From NCBI RefSeq assembly GCF_000025705.1, contig NC_013959.1, positions 921,063 through 985,062 of the forward strand: a DNA stretch of 64,000 nt, written 5' to 3'. Shown here one piece after another: positions 34,021 through 43,913 of this stretch (within the stretch, counting starts at the first letter, position 1; each line of letters begins with the position of its first letter). The position numbers were made by a program, and so were the translations under genes. Below the pieces are notes generated by a model, which had not been told where the DNA came from, did no database searches, and was given only the letters and a program-made list of their open reading frames with translations. This DNA comes from Sideroxydans lithotrophicus ES-1 (lineage in GTDB: Bacteria; Pseudomonadota; Gammaproteobacteria; Burkholderiales; Gallionellaceae).

Positions 34021-35817
34021 ATGCGTACTCATTATTGCGGGCAACTTAACGTTAGTAACCTCGGCCAGACCGTCACTTTGTGCGGCTGGGCACATCGCCG
34101 CCGCGACCACGGCGGAGTGATCTTCATCGACCTGCGCGACCGCGAGGGACTCGCGCAAGTGGTGTGCGACCCGGATCGCGCCGATATGTTTGCCATCGCC
34201 GAATCGGTGCGCAACGAATTCGTGCTGAAGGTCACCGGTCGCGTGCGCCGCCGTCCCGAAGGTACCGACAACAAGAACATCCCCAGCGGTGAGATCGAGA
34301 TACTCTGTCACGAGATCGAAGTGCTGAATGTCTCGGTCACGCCCCCGTTCCAGCTGGACGACGAGAACCTGTCCGAGAATGTGCGCCTGACCCATCGCGT
34401 CATCGACCTGCGCCGTCCGCAGATGCAACACAACATGATGTTGCGCTACAAGACAGCGCGCGCGTTCCGCCGCTTCCTCGACGACAAGGGCTTCATCGAC
34501 ATCGAGACCCCGATGCTGACCAAGTCCACGCCGGAAGGCGCACGCGACTACCTGGTGCCGTCGCGTGTGCATGCGGGCGAGTTCTTCGCGCTGCCGCAGT
34601 CGCCGCAGCTGTTCAAGCAGATGCTGATGGTGGCGGGCTTCGACCGCTACTACCAGATCACCAAGTGCTTCCGCGACGAAGACCTGCGTGCCGATCGCCA
34701 GCCGGAATTCACCCAGGTGGATATCGAGACCTCCTTCCTGACGGAAGAGCAGATCATGGTGCTGATGGAAGAGATGATCCGCACCGTGTTCAAGGAGGTG
34801 CTGAATGTGGCGCTACCCAACCCGTTCCCGCGCATGACCTATGCCGAGGCGATGGGCCGTTTTGGTTCGGACAAGCCGGACATGCGCGTGACGCTGGAGA
34901 TCACCGAGGTGACCGATGCGGTGAAGGATGTTGCATTCAAAGTGTTCGCCGGCGTGGCGAATTCCGACAACGGTCGTGTTGCAGCCTTGCGCGTGCCCAA
35001 GGGCGGCGCGTTCTCGCGCGGCGAGATCGACGAGTACACCAAGTTCGTTGGCATCTACGGTGCCAAGGGGCTGGCCTACATCAAGGTCAACGACATCACC
35101 AAGCTGAACGAAGAAGGCCTGCAATCGCCCATCGTCAAGAACCTGCACGAAGCGGCGCTCAAGACCATCGTCGAGCGTACCGGCGCACAGAACGGCGACA
35201 TCATCTTCTTCGGTGCCGACAAGGCCAAGATCGTCAACGACGCACTCGGTGCGTTGCGCAGCAAGATCGGCCACGAGAAAGGCTATACCAACGGCAAGGC
35301 ATGGGAGCCGCTGTGGGTGGTGGATTTCCCGATGTTCGAATACGACGACGAAGCCAAGCGCTGGAATGCCTGCCATCACCCTTTCACCGCGCCCAAGGAC
35401 GAACATCTCGCGTTGCTGGAGAGCGATCCGGGCAAGTGTCTGGCCAAGGCTTACGACCTGGCGCTGAACGGCTCCGAGATCGGCGGCGGCTCGGTGCGTA
35501 TCCACAAGGAGGAAGTACAGAGCAAGGTGTTCCGTGCGCTCAATATCGGTGCTGAAGAAGCGCAGCTCAAGTTCGGTTTCCTGCTCGACGCGCTGCAATA
35601 TGGCGCACCGCCGCACGGTGGGCTGGCCTTCGGCCTGGACCGTATCGTCACCATGATGACCGGTTCCGAATCCATTCGCGACGTGATTGCGTTCCCCAAA
35701 ACGCAACGAGCACAATGCCTGCTGACCCAGGCGCCCTCACCAGTGGACGAGAAACAGTTGCGCGAACTGCACATCCGCCTGCGCCAACCAGCGACGGTCG
35801 AAACGCCAAAGGAATAA
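34021..35817 (+). CDS. aspS: Aspartyl-tRNA synthetase
   Basis: A 598-residue class IIb synthetase. The N-terminal OB fold begins [18 protein letters not shown]. Motif 2 is [19 protein letters not shown], motif 3 is [13 protein letters not shown], and the bacterial GAD insert lies in between. Normal length. Followed by the ribonuclease gene after one base. Confidence 0.97.
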   Translation: MRTHYCGQLNVSNLGQTVTLCGWAHRRRDHGGVIFIDLRDREGLAQVVCDPDRADMFAIAESVRNEFVLKVTGRVRRRPEGTDNKNIPSGEIEILCHEIEVLNVSVTPPFQLDDENLSENVRLTHRVIDLRRPQMQHNMMLRYKTARAFRRFLDDKGFIDIETPMLTKSTPEGARDYLVPSRVHAGEFFALPQSPQLFKQMLMVAGFDRYYQITKCFRDEDLRADRQPEFTQVDIETSFLTEEQIMVLMEEMIRTVFKEVLNVALPNPFPRMTYAEAMGRFGSDKPDMRVTLEITEVTDAVKDVAFKVFAGVANSDNGRVAALRVPKGGAFSRGEIDEYTKFVGIYGAKGLAYIKVNDITKLNEEGLQSPIVKNLHEAALKTIVERTGAQNGDIIFFGADKAKIVNDALGALRSKIGHEKGYTNGKAWEPLWVVDFPMFEYDDEAKRWNACHHPFTAPKDEHLALLESDPGKCLAKAYDLALNGSEIGGGSVRIHKEEVQSKVFRALNIGAEEAQLKFGFLLDALQYGAPPHGGLAFGLDRIVTMMTGSESIRDVIAFPKTQRAQCLLTQAPSPVDEKQLRELHIRLRQPATVETPKE

Positions 35818-35818
35818 G

Positions 35819-36205
35819 ATGCGGCGCGTTACACAAGCACAGTGGTGGCTGTTTTTCGGCTTGCTGCTGTGTTTGCCGCTTGCTCAGGCCCGTAGCCATC
35901 ATTCGCACGATCTCGACAATACTTCCAGCATTGCTGTTGCCGAGCTGCCGGCGGAAGCGCGCGATGCTTTGCTCCGGATCAAACAGGGCGGCCCCTTTCC
36001 CTATCCACGCGACGGTGTGGTGTTCGGCAATTATGAACATTCCTTGCCGCAACAACCGCACGGCTATTACCATGAGTACACGGTAAGAACGCCGGGTCTG
36101 CGCAATCGCGGTCCGCGGCGCATCGTGTGTGGCATCGTGCCTGAATGCTACTTTACTGGCGATCATTACCGGACATTCAGACGCATCGGGGAGGAAGGCA
36201 GATGA
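35819..36205 (+). CDS. Secreted guanyl-specific ribonuclease (RNase Sa/barnase type)
   Basis: A 128-residue protein. Signal peptide at about 1-24 (WWLFFGLLLCLPLAQA). The mature domain carries the microbial ribonuclease core: GPFPYPRDGVVFGNYE, GYYHEYTVRTPG and RRIVCGIVP...GDHYRTF. Glu86, Arg100/101 and His116 fit the catalytic Glu, Arg and His of RNase Sa. All catalytic residues are present, so it should be active once exported. The next gene, overlapping by 4 bp, encodes a barstar-type inhibitor, as expected for protection of the producing cell. Confidence 0.9.
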   Translation: MRRVTQAQWWLFFGLLLCLPLAQARSHHSHDLDNTSSIAVAELPAEARDALLRIKQGGPFPYPRDGVVFGNYEHSLPQQPHGYYHEYTVRTPGLRNRGPRRIVCGIVPECYFTGDHYRTFRRIGEEGR

Positions 36206-36576
36206 GCGATCTGTGCAGGCGATTGCAGAACGTGCAAGAGGCGGGGGTCTATCGACTCAATTGCCCGCTGGCGGATCTGCGAGAGAGCGCGGCTGAATGC
36301 GGATTCGCTATGTTTGAAGCGGATATTGCGGCGGCCAGCGGCAAAGGCGAGGTGCTGGCAGAATTGGCGCGCGCGATAGCGGCACCGGACTGGTTCGGTC
36401 ATAACTGGGACGCACTGGCCGATACACTGGGAGATCTTTCGTGGCGCCCCGCCCCCGGCTATGTGTTGCTGCTGCACGGCGAGTCTTCAGGCGAACCCAG
36501 GCTGGACAATGTGCTTGATGCCACGGTGTCGTTCTGGGAATTGCAGCACAAGGCATTCTGGGTGTTCTTTGCGTAA
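36202..36576 (+). CDS. Barstar-family ribonuclease inhibitor
   Basis: A 124-residue protein from the ATG at 36202, overlapping the ribonuclease stop (ATGA). The C-terminal barstar domain is recognised by LARAIAAPDWFGHNWDALAD, the helix that plugs the active site of barnase, and by WRPAPGYVLLLHG. No signal peptide, so it is cytoplasmic as expected for an immunity partner. It precedes nudB with a one-base overlap. Confidence 0.9.
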   Translation: MSDLCRRLQNVQEAGVYRLNCPLADLRESAAECGFAMFEADIAAASGKGEVLAELARAIAAPDWFGHNWDALADTLGDLSWRPAPGYVLLLHGESSGEPRLDNVLDATVSFWELQHKAFWVFFA

Positions 36577-37025
36577 TGCGCACCTACAAGCAACCCGTCT
36601 CCGCTCTCATCGTTATTTATACCGCAGCACTTGATGTGCTGCTGCTGGAACGGGCGGATTTCCCCGGCTATTGGCAATCGGTGACCGGCAGCCGCGATGG
36701 CGACGAGAGCTTGCGCGAGACCGCTATCCGCGAGGTGGCAGAAGAGACCGGGCTGGATGCGACGAGCTATTTGCTTGCCGATTGGCAGCAGCAGAACGTG
36801 TACGAGATCTACGAGCAGTGGAGACATCGCTACCCTCCAGGCACCACGCACAACACCGAACATGTCTTTGGCCTGCAACTCCCTCGGCCAGCCATAGTCC
36901 AACTCTCGCCGCGCGAGCACCTCGGCTATCTGTGGCTGCCATGGAACGTGGCTGCCGAAAAGGTTTTCTCGCCGAGCAACCGCGAGGCGATCCTGCAATT
37001 ACCGGAACGTATCCAACATGGCTGA
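36576..37025 (+). CDS. nudB: Dihydroneopterin triphosphate pyrophosphohydrolase NudB
   Basis: A 149-residue Nudix enzyme of folate synthesis. The Nudix box reads [20 protein letters not shown], followed by TGLD. The N-terminal [22 protein letters not shown] and WQSVTGS are typical of NudB. In E. coli the same gene is near aspS. It overlaps nadA by 8 bp. Confidence 0.92.
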   Translation: MRTYKQPVSALIVIYTAALDVLLLERADFPGYWQSVTGSRDGDESLRETAIREVAEETGLDATSYLLADWQQQNVYEIYEQWRHRYPPGTTHNTEHVFGLQLPRPAIVQLSPREHLGYLWLPWNVAAEKVFSPSNREAILQLPERIQHG

Positions 37026-38115
37026 AAACATCATCTCTGTCGCCTATGAACATCCCGATGCCGTGCATCACACCTGTAGCACCGCGCACGCATGGGCAAA
37101 GAAACCGCGCGAACCCGAAGCGAACGAGAAGGCCGAGCTCATCGAACGCATCAAGCGCCTGTTGAAAGAGCAGGATGCCGTGCTGGTCGCACATTACTAC
37201 GTGCACTCGGATCTGCAGGACCTGGCGGAACAGACCGGCGGTATCGTGTCCGACTCCCTCGACATGGCCAATTTCGGCCACCAGCATCCGGCCAAGACCA
37301 TCGTCGTGGCGGGCGTGCGTTTCATGGGCGAGACGGCGAAGATACTGAATCCCGAGAAACGCGTGCTGATGCCCGATCTGGAAGCCGAATGCTCGCTCGA
37401 TTTGGGCTGCCCAGCGGACGAATTCACTGCGTTCTGCGATGCGCACCCCGACCGCACCGTGGTGGTGTATGCCAACACCAGCGCCGCAGTGAAGGCGCGC
37501 GCCGACTGGATGGTGACCAGTTCCATTGCCTTGCCGGTGGTCAAGCATTTGATGGAGCAGGGCAAGAAGATTCTGTGGGCGCCGGACCGACACCTTGGAA
37601 GCTATGTGCAGGAACAGACCGGCGCGGACATGCTGTTATGGCAAGGCTCCTGCATCGTGCATGACGAATACAAGTCCCTGGAATTGCAAGAGCTGAAAGC
37701 GCAGCATCCCGATGCCTTGGTGCTGGTTCATCCCGAATCACCGCGAGCGGTGGTCAAGCTGGCGGATGTGGTCGGCTCCACCACGCAACTGATCAAGGCG
37801 GCACAGAACTCGGCAGCCAGGAAATTCATCGTCGCGACGGATAACGGCATCCTGCACAAGATGCGCACTTTGTGTCCAGAGAAGCTCTTTCTTGAAGCGC
37901 CCACCGCCGGACATGGCGCCAACTGCACCAGTTGCAGCCACTGTCCGTGGATGGCGATGAACGGATTGATCAACCTGGCAGAAGTGCTGGAATCCGGCAA
38001 GAATGAGATATTCGTCGATCCGGTCATCATCCCGCGTGCCGTAGAGCCGATTCGGCGCATGCTTGATTTCGCCAGGCAGATCAATCTGCCGACGCGAGGG
38101 ATAGGGAACGCCTGA
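37018..38115 (+). CDS. nadA: Quinolinate synthase NadA
   Basis: A 365-residue 4Fe-4S enzyme that condenses iminoaspartate with dihydroxyacetone phosphate in NAD synthesis. Motifs: [53 protein letters not shown] and the cluster region [13 protein letters not shown]. The three cluster cysteines expected in this length class are present. It is last in the aspS-ribonuclease-barstar-nudB-nadA run. Confidence 0.96.
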   Translation: MAENIISVAYEHPDAVHHTCSTAHAWAKKPREPEANEKAELIERIKRLLKEQDAVLVAHYYVHSDLQDLAEQTGGIVSDSLDMANFGHQHPAKTIVVAGVRFMGETAKILNPEKRVLMPDLEAECSLDLGCPADEFTAFCDAHPDRTVVVYANTSAAVKARADWMVTSSIALPVVKHLMEQGKKILWAPDRHLGSYVQEQTGADMLLWQGSCIVHDEYKSLELQELKAQHPDALVLVHPESPRAVVKLADVVGSTTQLIKAAQNSAARKFIVATDNGILHKMRTLCPEKLFLEAPTAGHGANCTSCSHCPWMAMNGLINLAEVLESGKNEIFVDPVIIPRAVEPIRRMLDFARQINLPTRGIGNA

Positions 38116-38175
38116 CAGGTTGTTCGGCGTGAGCATAGCGCACGCCAGTTTGTCGATTAGGTAGAATGTCCAGCC

Positions 38176-38919
38176 ATGACCACGCTCAAGATCGCTACCT
38201 ACAATATCCATAAAGGTTTCTCGCAATTCAATCGTCGCGTGGTACTGCACGAATTGCGCGAACGCTTGCGCGAACTGGATGCCGACATCGTATTCCTGCA
38301 GGAGGTGCAGGGCGAGCATGCGGGTCATGTGCAACGCCACGCCGATTATCCGGCCGAGCCCCAGCATGAGTTTCTTGCCGATGAGTTCTGGGCGCATCAT
38401 GCTTATGGCATGAACGCGGTTTACGACGAAGGTCATCATGGTAATGCCGTACTCAGCCGTTTCCCCATCCTGCAGGCTTTCAACAAGGATGTGTCCGCGC
38501 ATCGTTTTGAGAGCCGCGGTTTGTTGCATTGCGAAGTGGAGATCGGCGGGCAGCTGGTACATTGTCTCTGCGCTCACTTCGGACTGTTTGCCAAGGGGCA
38601 GCGTGCGCAGATGAGAGCCTTGGTCGAGTACGTGTTGAACGACATACCCAAAGATGCACCGCTGGTCATCGCGGGGGACTTCAATGACTGGCGCAACCAG
38701 TTGAGCCGGGCTTTGGCCAAAGAGATCGGCGTACAAGACGTGTTCGGTCTGCAGGAAGGCAAGCCTGCCCGCAGTTTTCCGTCGCGCATCCCGGTGTTTC
38801 GGTTGGACCGGATATATGTGCGCGGTTTCAGCGTGCAATATTGCGATGTGCATATCGGCGGCAAATGGCGCCGATTGTCGGATCATGCTGCGCTTTCCGC
38901 GCAACTGGAAAGGATATGA
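38176..38919 (+). CDS. Endonuclease/exonuclease/phosphatase-family protein (YbhP-like)
   Basis: A 247-residue EEP-fold protein. Motifs are LKIATYNIHKGFSQF (Asn), DIVFLQEVQGEH (metal Glu), VIAGDFNDWRNQ (Asp/Asn) and RRLSDHAALSAQ (catalytic His). It overlaps clsB by 4 bp. In E. coli the equivalent ybhP also precedes clsB, so it may act in phospholipid metabolism. TAGAAT at about 38161-38166 could be the -10. Confidence 0.88.
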   Translation: MTTLKIATYNIHKGFSQFNRRVVLHELRERLRELDADIVFLQEVQGEHAGHVQRHADYPAEPQHEFLADEFWAHHAYGMNAVYDEGHHGNAVLSRFPILQAFNKDVSAHRFESRGLLHCEVEIGGQLVHCLCAHFGLFAKGQRAQMRALVEYVLNDIPKDAPLVIAGDFNDWRNQLSRALAKEIGVQDVFGLQEGKPARSFPSRIPVFRLDRIYVRGFSVQYCDVHIGGKWRRLSDHAALSAQLERI

Positions 38920-40082
38920 ATCGTACCCATCTGATATCCGGCGCCGAGCTGATGCTATTGCAGAACGGCGCGGAGTTCTTTCCCCAGCTGTGTACCGAGA
39001 TCGATGCGGCAAGACATTCCATCTATCTGGAGAGTTATATCTTTGCCTCCGACGAGACCGGCAACATGGTTGCGGAAGCATTGCAGAGGGCGGCAGAACG
39101 CGGGGTGGTGGTGCGGGTGTTGCTGGATGGCTTTGGTTCGGCGGAGTTGTCGGGTGAATTTGTCGATGCTTTGCGCATGGTCGGGGTGGAAGTGCAATTG
39201 TTCAGGCCCGAAGTATCCCCTTTTACCTTGCGCCGCAGCAGGATGAGACGCCTGCGGCGCATGCATCGCAAGCTGGCCGTGATGGATGGGGCGGTGGCTT
39301 TTGTCGGAGGCATCAACATCATTTGCGACATCCCCGCAAGACTGGGTTTCGATGCGCCGCGTCTGGACTATGCCGTACGGGTAAAAGGCGAGCTTGCGGG
39401 CGAGATACAGGCGGTAATGCAACGCTTGTGGGAAATGGTTTCCTGGGCAGCGTTCCGCAAGCGTGTCAGGGAGGAAGGCTGGCGCAGGTACCGGGTCAGG
39501 AGTCATCCTGCAGCAAAGGTGAGACTGGTCCTGCGTGACAACGTGCGGCATCGGCGCGATATCGAACGAGCCTATCTCAATGCCATCGCGGGCGCGCAGC
39601 ATGAGGTCATCATTGCCAATGCTTATTTCCTGCCGGGCCGTCTGTTCCTGCGCGCACTGGTGCATGCGGCGGAGCGCGGAGTGCGTGTAGTGCTGATGTT
39701 GCAGGGCAAGGTGGAATACCGCCTGCAACATTATGCCACCCTGGCGCTATACGGGCGCCTGCTGGCAGCAGGTGTGGAGATTTACGAATATCATGCCAGC
39801 TATCTGCATGCCAAGGTCGCGGTCATCGATGGAGAGTGGGCGACCGTGGGCTCGTTCAATATCGATCCGTTCAGTTTGCTGTTGGCACGCGAGGCGAATC
39901 TGGCGGTGCAGGATAAAGGCTTTTCCGGAGACCTGCGCGGTAGCTTGTGGCGCGCCATCGAGCGGGACGGGCGACGCGTAGAACTGGCCCGGGCAAATCT
40001 GGGCACTCGGGTTCTGGCGCGCATGAGTTACGGATTGGTGCGGCTCATCATCGGCGTGCTGGGAATCTCCAAATCACACTGA
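38916..40082 (+). CDS. clsB: Cardiolipin synthase B
   Basis: A 388-residue phospholipase D-superfamily enzyme with two HKD motifs, HRKLAVMDGAVAFVGG and HAKVAVIDGEWATVGS. There are no long N-terminal membrane segments, which separates ClsB from ClsA. It makes cardiolipin from phosphatidylglycerol and a second lipid or phosphatidyl donor. ATG at 38916 overlaps the upstream stop; the longer frame runs back into the neighbour. Confidence 0.92.
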   Translation: MNRTHLISGAELMLLQNGAEFFPQLCTEIDAARHSIYLESYIFASDETGNMVAEALQRAAERGVVVRVLLDGFGSAELSGEFVDALRMVGVEVQLFRPEVSPFTLRRSRMRRLRRMHRKLAVMDGAVAFVGGINIICDIPARLGFDAPRLDYAVRVKGELAGEIQAVMQRLWEMVSWAAFRKRVREEGWRRYRVRSHPAAKVRLVLRDNVRHRRDIERAYLNAIAGAQHEVIIANAYFLPGRLFLRALVHAAERGVRVVLMLQGKVEYRLQHYATLALYGRLLAAGVEIYEYHASYLHAKVAVIDGEWATVGSFNIDPFSLLLAREANLAVQDKGFSGDLRGSLWRAIERDGRRVELARANLGTRVLARMSYGLVRLIIGVLGISKSH

Positions 40083-40179
40083 TGCCATCGCCGCGAATTG
40101 ACACTGCCAGATGGCGCGCGGAGAATCTGCAGCTAGAGCCGCAGCTCGAGCGAATGCCTGCACATCAACTGGGGGAGCG

Positions 40180-42666
40180 ATGAACAATAAAGCGACGCCG
40201 CAGCATCGAAATGCAGGGATGAGCAAGGAGGCGGTCGAGGTATCGCTCGGCGACCACCTCATATACACCAGCAGCAAATACCATACCGACGCGACCACGC
40301 ACGACTGGTTCCAGATCACGGCGCTGACAGTGCGCGACCGCCTGGTCGAGCGCTGGATGGAGACCATGCAGCGTTATTACGAGCAGGATGTAAAACGTAC
40401 TTACTACTTGTCGCTCGAGTTCCTGATGGGACGCACGCTCGGCAATGCAATGCTCAATCTGGGCATGGAAGAGCAATGCAAAGCCGCGCTCTACGAGCTG
40501 GGGCAGGAGCTGGAGGTGGTTGCCGAAGTCGAGGCGGATGCCGCGCTGGGCAACGGCGGACTGGGGCGTCTGGCCGCATGTATCCTCGATTCCATGGCGA
40601 CGCTGGATCTGCCCTGCTACGGTTATGGCATACGCTACGAATACGGCATGTTCCGCCAGAGCATAGAGAATGGCATACAGATGGAACACCCGGACAACTG
40701 GCTGCGCTATGGCAACCCGTGGGAGTTCCCGCGCCCGGAATTGTTGTATCCGGTGAAGTTCTACGGCCGCGTGGTGGAGTACAGGCATGAGAACGGTTTG
40801 CTGCATCACCATTGGGTCGATACCGATGATGTGATGGCCATGGCTTACGACACGCCGGTTCCGGGTTACGGCGGCAAGACGGTCAATAACATGCGGTTAT
40901 GGGCTGCGAAATCATCGCGCGATTTCGATCTGCGTTATTTCAACCAGGGCAACTATATCCAGGCCGTTGCCGACAAGAACGAGTCGGAGAACCTGTCCAA
41001 GGTGCTGTACCCCAACGACACGACTGAAATGGGGCGCGAATTGCGCCTGAAGCAGCAGTACTTCTTTGTCAGCGCTTCATTGCAGGACATGCTTTTCCGC
41101 TACAAGAAAAAACACTCGAACTGGGTGCAGTTGCCCGACAAGGTCGCTGTGCAGTTGAATGATACGCACCCGTCCATTGCCATCGCCGAGATGATGCGTC
41201 TGATGGTGGATGTCCATCATCAGACATGGGAAGAGGCGTGGGAGCTGACAACGCGCATCTTTTCCTACACTAACCACACGTTGATGCCGGAAGCGCTCGA
41301 GACATGGCCGGTGGCGATGCTCGAAAGCGTGCTGCCGCGCCATCTGCAGATCATCTATGAGATCAACCATCGTTTCCTGCAACAGGTGATGCACCAGTTC
41401 CCGGGGGATGGCGAATTACTGCAGCGCCTGTCCATCATCGACGAGTCCGGTGGTCGTCGCGTGCGCATGTCGCATCTCGCCATCATTGGCAGCCATGCCG
41501 TGAACGGTGTTGCCGCACTGCATACCGAACTGATAAAACGCACGATCTTTGCCGATTTTGAACGCGTCATGCCGGGCAAGATCATCAATATAACCAACGG
41601 TGTCACGCCGCGCCGCTGGTTGAACCAGGCCAATCCCGGGTTGTCCAGGCTGATCACCGAATATGTCGGCGATGTTTGGCTGACCGATCTTGACCAATTG
41701 AAGCGGCTGCGCGAGTTTGCAGACAATGAGGTTTTCCAGCAGCAATTCCGCGCAGTCAAGCAAGCCAACAAGGCACGCCTGGCCGGGATGATACGCAAAC
41801 AGCTCGGCATCGAGATCGACCCGTCTTCGATATTCGACATCCAGATCAAGCGTATTCATGAATACAAGCGCCAGTTGCTCAACATGCTGCATGTCATCAC
41901 GTTATACAACCGCATTCGTTCGGGTAATCATCCAGACGTCATGCCGCGCACCGTGATCATCGCCGGCAAGGCCGCACCCGGATATACGATGGCCAAGCGC
42001 ATCATTCGTCTTGTCAACGATGTGGCCGAGGTCGTCAATAACGATCAGCTGATCGATGGCAAACTGAAGCTGGTGTTCATGCCCAATTATGATGTCTCGA
42101 ATGCCGAGCGCATCGTGCCGGCTGCCGACCTTTCCGAACAGATATCCACTGCCGGAACCGAGGCTTCCGGAACGGGCAATATGAAGCTGGCATTGAACGG
42201 TGCGCTCACTATCTGCACCTTGGACGGAGCGAATGTAGAGATGGGCGACGAGGTGGGTACGGAGAATCTCTTCATGTTCGGCCTTTCGGCCGCCGAGGTC
42301 GACTTGCTTCGGCGCCAGGGTTACGATCCTTTGAGCTACTACAACGGAAACGGAGAATTGAAACAGGCGCTGGACATGATCGCAACCGGCTATTTTTGCC
42401 CGGACGAGCCGAATCGTTATCAGGAGATATCCGACGCGTTACTCAAGAATGGTGATCATTTTATGTTGCTGGCAGACTACGCAGCCTATATTGCCTGCCA
42501 GGACAAGGTGAACGAGCTCTATCGCGATCCAAAAGAATGGACCAGGCGTGCCATCCTGAACGTTGCCGGGATGGGCAAGTTCTCCTGCGACCGTACGGTT
42601 CGCGAATATGCCGAACGCGTATGGCATGTCGCGCCGATAGAGCCGATGGCAAGCGAGAGCACATGA
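40180..42666 (+). CDS. glgP: Glycogen/alpha-glucan phosphorylase
   Basis: An 828-residue PLP enzyme releasing glucose-1-phosphate from glycogen. The start at 40180 has a GGGGGAGCG ribosome site. Signatures are YYLSLEFLMGRTLGNAM, LGNGGLGRLAACILDSM, IKRIHEYKRQLLN and the PLP-lysine motif EASGTGNMKLALNGAL. It overlaps glk by 4 bp, so glucan breakdown and glucose phosphorylation are expressed together. Confidence 0.95.
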   Translation: MNNKATPQHRNAGMSKEAVEVSLGDHLIYTSSKYHTDATTHDWFQITALTVRDRLVERWMETMQRYYEQDVKRTYYLSLEFLMGRTLGNAMLNLGMEEQCKAALYELGQELEVVAEVEADAALGNGGLGRLAACILDSMATLDLPCYGYGIRYEYGMFRQSIENGIQMEHPDNWLRYGNPWEFPRPELLYPVKFYGRVVEYRHENGLLHHHWVDTDDVMAMAYDTPVPGYGGKTVNNMRLWAAKSSRDFDLRYFNQGNYIQAVADKNESENLSKVLYPNDTTEMGRELRLKQQYFFVSASLQDMLFRYKKKHSNWVQLPDKVAVQLNDTHPSIAIAEMMRLMVDVHHQTWEEAWELTTRIFSYTNHTLMPEALETWPVAMLESVLPRHLQIIYEINHRFLQQVMHQFPGDGELLQRLSIIDESGGRRVRMSHLAIIGSHAVNGVAALHTELIKRTIFADFERVMPGKIINITNGVTPRRWLNQANPGLSRLITEYVGDVWLTDLDQLKRLREFADNEVFQQQFRAVKQANKARLAGMIRKQLGIEIDPSSIFDIQIKRIHEYKRQLLNMLHVITLYNRIRSGNHPDVMPRTVIIAGKAAPGYTMAKRIIRLVNDVAEVVNNDQLIDGKLKLVFMPNYDVSNAERIVPAADLSEQISTAGTEASGTGNMKLALNGALTICTLDGANVEMGDEVGTENLFMFGLSAAEVDLLRRQGYDPLSYYNGNGELKQALDMIATGYFCPDEPNRYQEISDALLKNGDHFMLLADYAAYIACQDKVNELYRDPKEWTRRAILNVAGMGKFSCDRTVREYAERVWHVAPIEPMASEST

Positions 42667-43652
42667 CCAGGGTCGTTGCAGGGGATATTGGCGGAACCAA
42701 GACAAGGCTGGCGATTGCCGAGGTTGCCGACACGCATGTCGACGTCGAACGCGAAATCAGTTATCCGAGTTCCGACTTCGCCACCTTCGAGGCATTGCTG
42801 ACGGATTTTCTGACCGGTATGCAGACGCCAGATTTTGCGGCGTTTGGCATCGCAGGACCGGTGCATGCAAGGGCGGTGCGTACCACCAACCTGCCCTGGT
42901 ATATCGAAGCCGACGTTTTGCAGCAGCGCTTCGGCTTCAGGGTTTGCACCCTGCTTAACGATCTGGAGGCGACTGCCTGTGGACTTCCGGCTTTGAGCGC
43001 TGCGGACCTGCTGACCTTGCAGCAGGGAGAGCCAGGGGCGCTCGGCAACTCGGCTGTCATCGCAGCCGGTACCGGACTGGGCGAAGCAGGCTTGTTTTGG
43101 GACGGGCAAGTGCACCACCCCTATGCGACCGAAGGCGGGCATGGCAGCTTCAGTCCACAGACGGAACTCGAGATCGCTTTGTTGCGTCACCTGCAACTGC
43201 GACATGCGCATGTCAGCTGGGAGCGTGTCGTCTCCGGCATGGGGTTGCTCGATCTGCACGACTTTTTGCGCAGCTACCGCAAATCTGCCGTTCCCCGGTG
43301 GCTTGCCGAGGAGATGCAGTCAGGTGACGCTGCTGCCGCCATTTCCGGCGCGGCATCGGCTGGCACGGACGATGTCTGCATCGAAACGATGAACTGCTTT
43401 GTGCGCCTGTACGGTGCGGAAGCCGGCAATCTCGCTTTGAAGACGATGAGCCGCGGGGGCATGTACGTAGGAGGGGGCATTGCACCAAAGATATTGCCGT
43501 TGCTGCAGGGCGGCCAGTTCCTTGAGGCATTCCTGAACAAGGGGCGGATGCGTCACCTGTTGGAGGCGATGCCGGTACGCGTGATCTTGAACGACCGGGC
43601 GGCGCTTTATGGTCCCGCGCTCCGTGCAGCGGGTGCCGCGCTCAATGTTTGA
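42663..43652 (+). CDS. glk: Glucokinase
   Basis: A 329-residue ASKHA-fold kinase of the Glk (non-ROK) family. Motifs are VVAGDIGGTKTRLAI (phosphate 1), LNDLEATACGLPAL (catalytic Asp), IAAGTGLGEAGL (phosphate 2) and the EGGHGSF substrate loop. It uses ATP to make glucose-6-phosphate. The start overlaps the glgP stop. Confidence 0.94.
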   Translation: MTRVVAGDIGGTKTRLAIAEVADTHVDVEREISYPSSDFATFEALLTDFLTGMQTPDFAAFGIAGPVHARAVRTTNLPWYIEADVLQQRFGFRVCTLLNDLEATACGLPALSAADLLTLQQGEPGALGNSAVIAAGTGLGEAGLFWDGQVHHPYATEGGHGSFSPQTELEIALLRHLQLRHAHVSWERVVSGMGLLDLHDFLRSYRKSAVPRWLAEEMQSGDAAAAISGAASAGTDDVCIETMNCFVRLYGAEAGNLALKTMSRGGMYVGGGIAPKILPLLQGGQFLEAFLNKGRMRHLLEAMPVRVILNDRAALYGPALRAAGAALNV

Positions 43653-43752
43653 TGCACGCAGCTAGTGCGCTGTGCGACATTCGTGTGCATTACCTTTCAA
43701 TACTGAAATTGGCATTCCTTATAAAATCCTTTTGAATCAATGCCAATAAAAT

Positions 43753-43768
43753 TGGCATGGCGCTTGCT
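43753..43768 (+). promoter_or_regulatory. sigma-54 (RpoN) promoter of a candidate small RNA
   Basis: TTGGCATG-GCGC-TTGCT; -24 GG at 43754-43755 and -12 GC at 43766-43767, 10 bp apart, matching the consensus except for one base. The -24 box lies in a TGCCAAT-AAA-ATTGGCA inverted repeat (43741-43757). No gene starts before 43914. Confidence 0.75.
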
Positions 43769-43778
43769 CATAGAGAGA

Positions 43779-43863
43779 TGAAAGCGGCCTTGGGTCTCCC
43801 GCCCTTCCGCTTTTATGTATCTCCTCCTGTTTTGGGCATCCTTTATGGATGCCCGTTTTTTTG
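43779..43863 (+). ncRNA. Candidate sigma-54-dependent small RNA, about 85 nt
   Basis: Between a sigma-54 promoter (43753-43768) and a strong terminator (43834-43863) there is no open reading frame of note. The predicted transcript starts near 43779. It can fold a first hairpin AAAGCGG (43781-43787) / CCGCTTT (43807-43813) with a pyrimidine-rich loop. A single-stranded linker TATCTCCTCCTG (43819-43830) follows, whose CTCCTCC is complementary to Shine-Dalgarno sequences. The terminator hairpin closes it. This layout is that of an antisense small RNA that blocks ribosome binding. It matches no family that I know by name. Confidence 0.6.
43834..43863 (+). terminator. rho-independent terminator of the candidate small RNA
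   Basis: GGGCATCC (43834-43841) / GGATGCCC (43847-43854) perfect 8-bp stem, loop TTTAT, followed by G and seven T. Confidence 0.92.
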
Positions 43864-43913
43864 ACATTTGATCAGCAAGCTATAATGCAAGTTGTCATTT
43901 ATTGTGTACTCAG

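Noticed and set aside
43861-43886. TTGACA and TATAAT before the ABC exporter as a canonical promoter
   Set aside because: The spacer is only 14 bp, too short for sigma-70; the -10 may be real, but the TTGACA overlaps the terminator T run of the small RNA.
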